Source: Pinguiococcus pyrenoidosus (taxonomy: Eukaryota > Sar > Pinguiophyceae > Pinguiochrysidales > Pinguiochrysidaceae). From it: 12,649 nucleotides of DNA. Shown here one piece after another: positions 1-9,700 of the stretch. The position numbers and the translations under genes were made by a program. The DNA lies in assembly GCA_019677205.1 (NCBI GenBank), contig JAAMXY010000696.1, positions 1-12,649 on the forward strand. The letters run 5' to 3'. The stretch's first letter is position 1, and each line of letters starts with the position of its first letter. The notes beneath the pieces were generated by a model. That model was given only the letters and a program-made list of their open reading frames with translations, did no database searches and was not told where the DNA came from.

Positions 1-737
1 CAGCTTCGATGGAAGACGCGTAGACGCGGCGCCGGAGCCACGCTTTCGCGAGAGGCCTCGTCAAAGACAGCTTGAGCAGGTGTCGCGTCGTGCTCGACAG
101 CACTTCCGGATGCTCCTGCAGGTATTTCAGCTCCTTCTCCGCCATGACGGCCGCCTGCTTCTTCTCGAGGCGCCGCAGCAGCTGCTTCCGGCTCAGCTGG
201 TGGCTCGTCACCGCGTTTGCATCCGCGTACGGAGACTGGGACAGATACACGTCCACAATGAACTGGACGACGGCCTCCAGCGGAATGACGAAGAGCAGCG
301 CAACCGCCGCTGCAATGATCAGCGTATTGGCGTTGATCTCCGGCTGCGTGGGGGAGCAGTTGTCATCCTCGAAGAAGCATCGGTTCTGGTCGCTGTTCAG
401 GCTGCTTGCTGCGTCGAGAGAAGTCGAAAGATGGGTCAGCCAAACACGATCCACGCGACCACCCCTTGCTAGTACGCCTTTTGGGGGGAAGGGAACAACT
501 TACAGTCCTCCGTACAAGCCTCTCGGTTCCCCGGGCCGTCGAACTGATTGCAATAGTCTTCATCATTGGGGTACAGGACCTGAAATGGTGCGGTTGGCGG
601 GATGCGAAGAGGTGAGCATACGGAATGCGAAGAGGTGAGCATACGGAATGCCGCTTGCCAGGGCGCAGCCTACTCACATGGTACACAATAGCGTTGACGG
701 TCATGGTGCTCATGAGGAAGCAGATGACGCGCAGAAC
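1..737 (-). other. TM2, Cys-rich outer loop, TM3 and charged tail
   Basis: TM2 (residues about 2904-2923, [20 protein letters not shown]) is preceded by R-x-x-R and ends exactly at the exon 24 donor. Exons 25 and 26 give a loop of about 53 residues with four Cys ([21 protein letters not shown]) and then TM3 (about 2977-3000, [20 protein letters not shown]). The R-V-x-R-V helix, the Asn near its end, the P-N-D-x-x-x-C loop with paired Cys and the I-P in TM3 resemble the first helices of REJ/polycystin-1-like membrane regions of protists as I recall them. After TM3 comes a basic, probably coiled-coil stretch ([20 protein letters not shown]). More helices are likely beyond position 1. Confidence 0.7.
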
Positions 738-3700
738 TCGGATGAACCGCGTGGGCGTATCGCCAGGGGTCAACGAAAGGGCCTCGTAGTAGTCGTGATG
801 CCGCTTCGTCGCGGCCACGACTCTTTCGCGCAGCGGAGGCTCCTTGTACTCCATCAGCGCTAGACGGAAAACCAAAAAATCCCCAAGCAAGTCAGCACTC
901 CGAGACGGCCGTGCCCGACACATGAAACGCGATGGACTCACCGTCAGGACGGGCGATGAGCAGCCCAAACCAGAGATCCTCGTAGAAGGCGTCGTAGGAG
1001 TTCTCCAGCCTTCGGCCAAAGCTGGCCGCCGTGATGTCCGACTTCACCGATCGTGGAGATCCCGGCTCGCTGTTAAGTTCGCAGACGTTCCGACATCAGC
1101 ATCTCGGAGCGGACCGTGCGTGGGGTGGGTGCGGGGGTGTCTACCTGTTCGAGGGACTGCCCGGACTCTCGTAGCTCCCCGGCGAGCTCGGAGAGGAGCC
1201 GAAGCTGAGCGGAGAGACCCCGCCAGCAATGGCGGACAGCTTCGAGCGGCCACTCTCTTGCTGCTCCTCGGCCTCGTGATAGGACAGAGCCTTGGGTGCC
1301 TTCGTCTTTTGCCTAAGATGCAGTTCCGGTGCACACAGGTCAGCCGCGGTGGATGCTTCTGTGGATGCTTCTGTGGATGCTTCTGTGGATGCTTCTGTGG
1401 ATGCTTGCTGCGCACGAGCGTAGCTTGAGCGTGGGCAAGCGTACCTCTTTGACGCTTCGCGCGCCAACAAGGCCTTGCGGACGAGGATGCGCTCCTCGGA
1501 GGTGAGCTCGAGACGGAAGGCCACTTTGTCGAACTCGAAGGCGGTGAGCTTCTGCAACAACGTGATGTCCTTCATCGCGTTGATGCCGCCATGCGTGAGC
1601 TTCTGCTGGAGCGCGTCGGGGAACCCCTCGTCATTCATCCAGGTCTACGGAGCACAAAAAGGGAGAGGGAAGGCGTATGAGAACCGGCGGCGCCGAGCGT
1701 TCCTTTCGAATTAGTAGTGTTGGGCTTGCGTACCTCCAGCTGCTGGCGCGCAGCCCGCTTGTCGTAGAAGCCACCTTCGACGGAGGCGTCCTCCTTGTCC
1801 AACATGTCCGCTCGGTAGCCAAAGACTACCAGAGTACTGCGAAAAGGAGGAGCAGATGGTGAGATGCCTCGCTGGAAACGCCATTGCCAGGGACCAAATC
1901 CTTCTCGAACCTCAGAACGATCGTGACCACCGCCCACATGACGGGGCTGGCAGAGGTCGGGTCTCGAAGGTTCCCGAAATTGGTGCCAGCGTTGACGTAC
2001 GCGGAGCTGCGAGGGGAAGCAAAACGCAAGCCGGTCAGGAGAACCAAGGGAGAAGCACCGATCCGGCCGAGCGCGCAGCTTACTTCATGATGGACCCAAA
2101 ATCCAAGGAGACCGTCGTCTCGGTAGAGTTGCCCGCGGACGACTGCAGTCGGCGTCGCAGGCTGCCAAAGTCGCAAACACACTCAATGCGATCGTACCCA
2201 AGACCTGCGCAGAGCGTCCGAGCTTAGTGTCACGCAGAAGCCAGCAAGCCATGGAGAGGGGCTGCTGCGACTTACCTTCCGCGATGAGTTGCCCCTCGCA
2301 TTCCTCCAAGACCACGAAGGTGTCTAGGGCGGGATCGAAGAAGGCACAGTCCACGGTCTGTTCGCAGACTGCGTCACCGGGATCCTCGAGCACGGCGCAC
2401 TGCTCGTCGATGATCTCCTGCGCAGCTCGGCTGAGGCCCTGCACGATGATCAGAGATCCGCCACTTCGCAGCGAGACGCCGTTTCCGTCTCCGAGCAGCG
2501 AGATCGCCAGCCGCTGGACACCGGTCACGATGTCGGAGTCTTCGTAAGCGGATTGCGGGAGCGAGATGACGCCGATAACGAAGGAGTCGTCGTCTCCGGA
2601 GTTGCCAGCCTGTTCGCGAAGGGTTTCGAGCAGGGTTGTGCCCACCGATAGGGACGTGTTCAGGCTCGGGTCGCTGGATTCTTCGTTGCTGCTGTCCACG
2701 AAAATCGCGTCGATGTTGTCGTTGATGATCTCTCGCGACACGGTGGAGATCAAGTTGGGGGTCACGACCACCTCCGGATCCTCTCCGACGAGCAGGGCGC
2801 GTGCGCGAAGCTCCTGCAGCTGCTGAATCGTATCGGAAGCGTTCTGGGCGACGTTGTCCATCGAGGAGTTCCCGAAGGCGAGAATGTCCGAGAGCGCGGC
2901 CACGATGTTCGCCGCCGGGTCCGAATCGACGAGGCTCTCGCCGTCTCCGCTCTCCTCTCCAGACTGGGAGACGATCGTCGAAGCGATGGCCAGCACGGAA
3001 TCGATGAGGCTACTCTGATAAGCGAGGGAGTCGTTGGCGCTCCCCCCCGAGGCATCGACGCCGGTGATGAAGGCAAGCGAGCTGGCCTGGGACCTGACGA
3101 TGTCTTCGTCGATGAACTGGCCCCCGATGAAGCCCAGCAGGGCGTCGGCAACGTCAAGCAGCAGGTCCTGGATGGCTTCCAAGGAGCCTTCCTCTTCTCC
3201 GCCCGCGCCCAACGCCTCCAGCGCGGAGGAGGCCAGAGCCGAGGCGTAGTTGATGACCTGGAATCCCGTGTCGGGATCCACGTTGTTGATGTCGAGGTTC
3301 TCGAGCGTCTCGGCCGCGCTGGGGACAGAAGCACGTCAGCGACGAAGAGGGGTTCCCGAGACGTGCGGGTCGCAGCATGGGCGTGTGCGAAACCAGCTGC
3401 TCGCGTACCTATTCGTGAGATCCTCAGCGGAGCCACTCTCCACGACGATCGCCTCCTGAGCCGAGGCTTCCGCTCCGAAGGCATCCCGCACGGACAGCTG
3501 CACTAGGACCGTGAAGTTCGAGGCCTTCGCGGAAGGGGAAGAAAGGGGTAGGTACGCCATATGTCAGAGCCGACCGAACAACGATAGCTCCAGGTGGATC
3601 CGCGAAGCGTAAAAACTTACCGTCGGTCCCGGGGGGAAGTTGGTCTGCAGCCGATTGACGGAGACAGAGGGGTTCAAGTCGAGAACGTCCGTCTTCTCTG

Positions 3701-6700
3701 GATCCGGCTGCACGCGGAAGAAGTACTGCAGCGGGATGTCTTCGTCCACCCAGCCGGATGCGACCAGCGTAAAGAGCGCCTGGAAGTCGCCGACCTTCGG
3801 CGTCACGTCAAGCGTGCCGCTCGTTGGCCGCTCGTTGACAACGAGCTGGACGGACGCTTCTGCTGGCAGCGCGACGAAGTCTTCCTGTCCTCCGACGTAC
3901 GCAGCTTGCAGACTGAAAGAGTACGCGAAGCCCTCGCGAAGGCTTCCAAGCCCGATGCCAAGGTTGACCGGAACGATCGCGCCGTCGGCGAGACTGACGG
4001 GCGGATAGGAGTAGGTGATCGGGGTGATCGCCACGGCCGACAGCGGCTGGGAGCCCTGGAAGGAGCCGGCGATCAGCGTCCAGTTGGCCTCGATGGACGC
4101 GTCGACGCCGCTCGAGCTTCCCAAGTCGGCAAGGATCGCCAGCTTCTCGTCCGGATTGACCTTGGAGCCGGCAAACGAGCTGACTATGCTGAGGTCTGGA
4201 CTGGCCGTGGACAAGACGCGAAAGATGCACACCTCCCCGGCGGTCGATGAGCGCGTCGTCGACTCGACGGTGACGTTGACGACCACGTCGCAGCCTTGAA
4301 GGGCAGTGGCGTTCACCTCCAACACCTTGCCTTCACCGGTGACTACGGAGTTGGCCGTCACGTTGCATCCCTCGGACGGCTCTCTGCCCGCGTCCTCCGT
4401 GAAGGACGCGAGGCCTTTGTTGTCGTAGGCCTTCGCCTCGAAGCTGACGGCCACGGCGTCTTGAGCCTCTACCGAGCCTTCGTCTCCCAGGTTCGGGTCA
4501 CTGGACTCGCTGGCGTCGACGAGATGGACGACGCTCGTGCCCCCGGCGTTAACGGGTGACACCGTGACAAAGCAACCCTGAATGGAGGGTGACAGCGGGA
4601 GCTCCGTGACTTCGATGGACTTGCTCACTTCGATGGTCTCGACCTCATCGCTGCCGCCCACGGAGCCCGTCCAGAAAAGCGTGTAGGTCTCTCCCGGCTC
4701 GAACTGGTAGGGTGCGACGACAATCTGCTGGGTGTTGCTGACCTCGACTTCCAGATCCAGCACCTCGCCGCCGGAGTCGATTGCAAGCCAGCCCGTAAAG
4801 TTGAGGCTCGTCTCGTTCGACTGGGATCCGTCGCACGCTTCGGTCAGGACACTCGACACGCTGTACACTTGGTTCGGGCTGGCGAGCTCGTTGGCGGGCC
4901 CGCTCAGCTTCGCGATCGGTCGCGAAGTGTCCGCAATCTCAAACTCGATGGGGCCCTCCGAGATCTGCTCTCCCAGAAAGTTTCCCAGCGTTAGGTTCAG
5001 GCGATACGGAGTGTCCGGGACGAGCTGGGACGTGTTGAAGACGAGGGTCTCCGAGGCTCCATCGAGCACGCTCTGCATGTAGAGCAGACTCTCCAGGAAC
5101 AGTTCGTTGAACTGCCCCTGTTCTCCCAAGGAGGACGGCAGGATCTCCCAGAGGATTTGCTGCCACGGCCTGCCGCCGCTGTTGAACGAGCCGGAGGCGT
5201 CGACGATGTGCTCGTCCTCGCAAGCGGTCCCGAGCGCCGCGTAGCTCAACTGGACAATGGGCTTGAGCGGATTCGCTGGGGGCAAGATCGCGATCGGCTC
5301 GCCCTCGACGTTGGTTCCACACGCGTTGCCAAGCGTGTTGACACAAGCCGCGGCGATGCTGCCGTCCAGCAGGCTCAAGAAATCGCCGGGGACCAAGGTG
5401 GACTCCCCGGACATGATCATGCGCATCGTGGTGGGCGACGAGTAGGAGCAAACCTCGCTTACAAGCGCGTCCTGGGAGAACACCAGGGAGCAGGGGAAAG
5501 AATCCGCGGCAACCGGGGTGCTGACGTCAACTTCCAAGTCGAAGGTGATCAGCACGGTAGCCCCCGAATCCGCCATGATCGCGCCGACGAGCTGGGGCCG
5601 TATAACTTCCGTCGGAGCAGATGAAGGCGCCGGGCTGACGGCCGTCAAGGTCGGCTCGGAGCTCGGCTCGAGGCTCGGGGCCGGGGTCGGGACGTCGCTA
5701 GCAAGTGGATCGGTCCCGGTTAGTGCGATGGCCGCTCCAGGTGACAAGCCACCGAGCGTGAAGCACACGCCGGATACACATCGACATACCTCACTGCAAG
5801 CGTCGGCGCCGTGGAAGGATCTGACGTCGGCTCCACGCTGTGAAGCAAAGCAAAGCAAGCAAAGCAAGCAAGCAAAGCAACGCAATGTTAGGCTGTGTGG
5901 AGATTTGCTACTACGTGCTACGTCAGGGCGCACCTGGGCAACGCCGAAGGATAGCTCGTTGGCTGCTGCGTGATGGTCGGAATCATGGACGGTGGCTCCG
6001 ACTAGAAGGAAGGAAGGAAAAAAGGAAGGAAGGAAGGAAGGAAGGGCAACGTCAGGTATCGTCGGAAACATGCTTCCATGGGAAAAGGCCGTACATTGCT
6101 CGGAGAGTGCGATATTGTCGGGCCTGCAGACGGAGTTGCCGAAGGATTGCTCGTGGGAAGCACGCTGCATCAAGGCGAGCCCAAGGGATTAGCGAAGCAC
6201 ACCTTGCCACGCCGACGGTAAGACGACGCGCACCTGGGCATCTTTGTTGGGAAGCCCGACGGCGACCCGGTCGGTGGAAGGCTGGGCGTCAAGCTCGGTA
6301 AGCCTGACGGGACGGTAGAAGGGACCGCCGAAGGCGATGCCGAGGGGCTCGCAGAGGGCAGTGCAGTTGGCGAAGCAGACACCGTCTCTGTGGGCACGTC
6401 GGACGGCACTGAAGTCGGCATCTGAGTGATCGTGGGCGTCGCCGAAGGAGGTTCCGACTGTGCAGGCACTGGTTAGAAACGAGGCGGAACTTGGACGGCC
6501 ACACAGCCTCAACAGAAACTTACCGACGACGGTTGATGTGATATCGAAGGTGACGAGCTGGATCAACCGCAAAAAACGAGTGGCGTCAGGATGGCCACCA
6601 ACAGGACTAGTTCCGTGTCGCAAGCCTCGCACCTTGGAAGCTCCGTGGGAGGCAGCGAAGGTACTGCAGATGGCTTCATGCTTGGCGTCGAGCTACAGTT

Positions 6701-9700
6701 TCGAACGGCAAAGAGATGTGAGATACGCGCGTCGCCGAGGAGGGAATTTCCAAGAAGGTGCTTCGGCCTGACCTCGGCCCTCCGGTGGGAGAGACGGATG
6801 GGACACCCGTAGGCCCCTCGCTCGGCGTCACGCTTTGCATCGCATAGAAGGAGAAAGGAAGAAGAGAAGGTGGTGAGGATGACCTATCCACGCTCGGCTT
6901 CTCTGGAAGGACGTCGTTCAGTAGAATCGGATGCGCACCTCGGCATGGCGGATGGACTCGTCGAGGGCGTTGCACTCGGCGCGGCACTGAGAATACGAGG
7001 AGTCATGCATGGTCAGACGAACGCTCGACGGGATCCTTCTGGAGAGCTCAGCAAACAGCTGTACCTTGGTGCACCCGTCGGAGACTTCGAAGGATGTGTC
7101 GTCGGCCCGACGCTGATTGCGTGCAAACACACACCAGCATGAGTTCGTTCGTATTCCGCGCATGGCCCATCCCAGTCACAGCTTACCTTGGAACCCTTGA
7201 GGGTACCGCGGTAGGGGAAGCTGACGGCTCCTTGCTCGGGCTCCTGCTCGGCTCTTCACTGGGCTCCGTGCTGGGCTCAAGGCTGCAATTTTTGGTTTGG
7301 GTGTTGCGACCGAAGACGTCAGTACAGAAGCCTCATGTGCTCCATGCGAAAAGCCCTAGTTACATACCTTGGGGCGAGGGAGGGAGCAGCTGCGGAAGCG
7401 TCCGAGCGCGCGTCTGGTTAGTTGGTGCTCTCAACGGGAGTCCGTGTCCAGCTCATCGAGTACTTCACCTGATTCCGTGGGCATCATAGTCGGCGCCCCG
7501 TCCGGGCCGCGGACGATCACGGCGCACCCGCTGTCTTGTCCGTTTCCGTCGCCGCCGGGCATTCCGATCACATACACGGTGGTGTTGCTTACGTCTTCGT
7601 GGGAAAAGCCATGCACACTGAAGCCCAGCGCGTCCCCCGCGCGCAGCTCGAATGGAGCGTAAACCTCAAGGAGAATCACGCCAGCAATGTCCGCGCTGGA
7701 CGGCGCGTAAAAGTACACGGCGCCGGCGCCCTCGCCACGGCGGTCGTCGCCGGGGGCCCCTTCGGAAATTGATGGACGAGTCAGCAAGGAAAGAGAAGGA
7801 GCTCGGTGCAAGAAACGACGGCGCGCACCTATGATTGCGGAATTGAAGCCGACGGCGACGTCATGCGCAAAGGACGAGTTGGGCGAGGCTTCCGCTCCAG
7901 GTTGGGTCGTGACAAGAAGGGACCCAACGGGATCGGTGACACCCTGCGGAGAGAGACGACAGCTTGCTCAGACGAGCCTCGCGTCGGCCAGGCCCCAAGC
8001 CGGGCATTCCTTACCCCAAAGACAAAGCCCGCTCCTCCGCCCGGGGTCGAGGGCGCTCCGATGACGATGACGTCGTAGGATAGCTCCAAGCTGTAGCCGA
8101 ACTCACCACCGCTGCCCAGCGGCGACGTGTGCACTCGGTACAAGCTCAAGCTGGAGTTGAAGTCCGGATTGCTGAAGAGGTACACCGCGTCCTGACCAGG
8201 CGCACCCACCGCGACGAAGAGGCCTGGGGCGTTGCAGAGAGAAGGTCAGGCACTCGTCGGCGACGCCCCCTTTGGACGTGGGTGTTCGACGTGCTCCGCA
8301 AGCTTCGTCGGATCCTGCGTACCTTCCTCTTCATAAGCCTCCACGTCCACAGCCCACCCGTAGAGGCTGTCCTTCACGGAGGCTCCTGCGGTCTGGACGA
8401 GCTCGGAGATGATCCAGAAGCCGCGATTGTCGCGGAAGGCGATGTGAGCAGAACCCGCCTCGTCAAAGGCTTCATTCAGCGTGCGCGGAGCCCCGATCAC
8501 CACCACGTGGCCTTCTCCCGCCACGTCCACGCTGAAGCCAAAGTTGGCGCCCGGAAGGGGGTCCTCTGGCCAGAGGATGACCTCCAGCTTGAAGGAGAAG
8601 CCATCCCATCGATACAGATAGACCTCACCGTCCCCGAAACCAATCTCTACGCTGGCGTTGTACGCACCGACGGCGAGGGTCCCGTTATCGATGGCGACGC
8701 TTGAGCCGAAGAGCATGGGACCGGACGGCGACGGCTGCAACATTTGCTTCTCCACCCAGACGCCCATCTCCAAACCGTAGATGTAGACTCGGCCCACGTC
8801 ATCATCCGCGCCAGGCGCGCCCAGGACCACGACGTCGGCCTTGTCACCGCTCAGCGAGCTGATGGCCACCGAATGGCCAACTCGGAAGCCAGCACTCGAC
8901 GAGTTTGGCGACAGCTTGACGTCGTCTGGAAACAGGGTCGGTGACTCAGACGCTTCCATGCTAGGCTCGATGCTCGGCATGGTCGTTGGCGGATCCGGGC
9001 AGTCGATGGTCAGCTCGAAGCTGCCACTCTCATCTGGGACGTTGTCGCCATCTGAGTCGACGCTTTCCACCCCGATCGCGTAGGTCACTCCGGCGTCAAG
9101 GTCGATGGTGAAGATCTCGTTCAGGTCGCACGCTTGGGCGTCCGGAGCCGGGCAGTTCAGGCCGTCGCAGGTGAAGAGTTCGCCGAGGAGCTGCACGCCG
9201 TCGGTTTCCCACACGCTCACGACCGTGTCGAAGGAGCTCCCACACGTCTGGACAATGTACGGACCGGAGTACGGAGCGGTGATGACAAAGAGCATCTCGG
9301 GTATGCTGCTGTTCTGGCCGACGCAGTCAAGCTCCGATGTCACGGAGGGCAACACCAGGGTCGAGTCACACGACAAGGGCGTCGCGATGGTGTGTATGTC
9401 GTCCGTGCACGCCACAGTTGGACACTCGATCTCCAGCGTCACAAGCCCGTCGTCCACGTCGTAGTAGGAGGCCTTCTCCACGAGGATCGCCACCTCTTCT
9501 CCGCCGTTGAGCAGGAGCTGCAGCCGCTCCTTCAGGGAATCCTCCTCTCCTGGACATCCCAAGCTTGCCGCGGAGTTCCCGGCTGCCAAGCCGATGTAGA
9601 AGCAGTCGTCCTGGCAGTTCGCCAGCGGCTTCTCTAGAGTGCCATTCGGGAAGAGATCCCAGACGTGCAGGTGTGTGTCGACGACCTGACTGCCGCAGAG

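Larger units (their letters stand above)
5604..7493 (-). other. P-S/T-x-x stalk encoded by micro-exons
   Basis: Residues about 1201-1499 are a tetrapeptide repeat of the type E-P-S-x / x-P-T-x. It is encoded by the end of exon 4, exons 5-15 and the start of exon 16. Exon sizes are 22, 96, 48, 48, 60, 60, 34, 224, 70, 68 and 48 nt. Most introns here are phase 2 and split a Ser codon as AG|C or AG|T next to a Pro. Such P-S/T-rich segments are common in stramenopile surface proteins and are probably heavily O-glycosylated, extended rods that hold the head domains away from the membrane (inference). Confidence 0.82.

Noticed and set aside
844-1428. Plus-strand frame ending in a Cys-Gly-Cys-Phe repeat, resembling a Cys-rich peptide
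   Set aside because: It is the antisense reading of the ASTE repeat. It has no signal peptide, and the coding strand gives a consistent spliced protein.
1408-1444. A 37-nt GT...AG segment that could be an intron before the ASTE repeats
   Set aside because: It is far shorter than the other introns (66-106 nt), and its removal would put the following sequence in a frame that no longer joins exon 23. Reading through gives a frame that fits the next junction.
3564-6173. Reading the minus-strand frame 6173-3564 as one intronless gene
   Set aside because: Only 5697-3621 carries REJ-like sequence. The part upstream has a frame that changes at each P-S micro-exon, and the start of this frame reads through intron sequence including the CCTT repeat.
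5840-6301. Plus-strand open frame with Lys/Glu/Gly-rich repeats (KEGRKEG)
   Set aside because: It is translation of the two intron microsatellites and flanking stalk exons in the wrong strand. It shows no domain.
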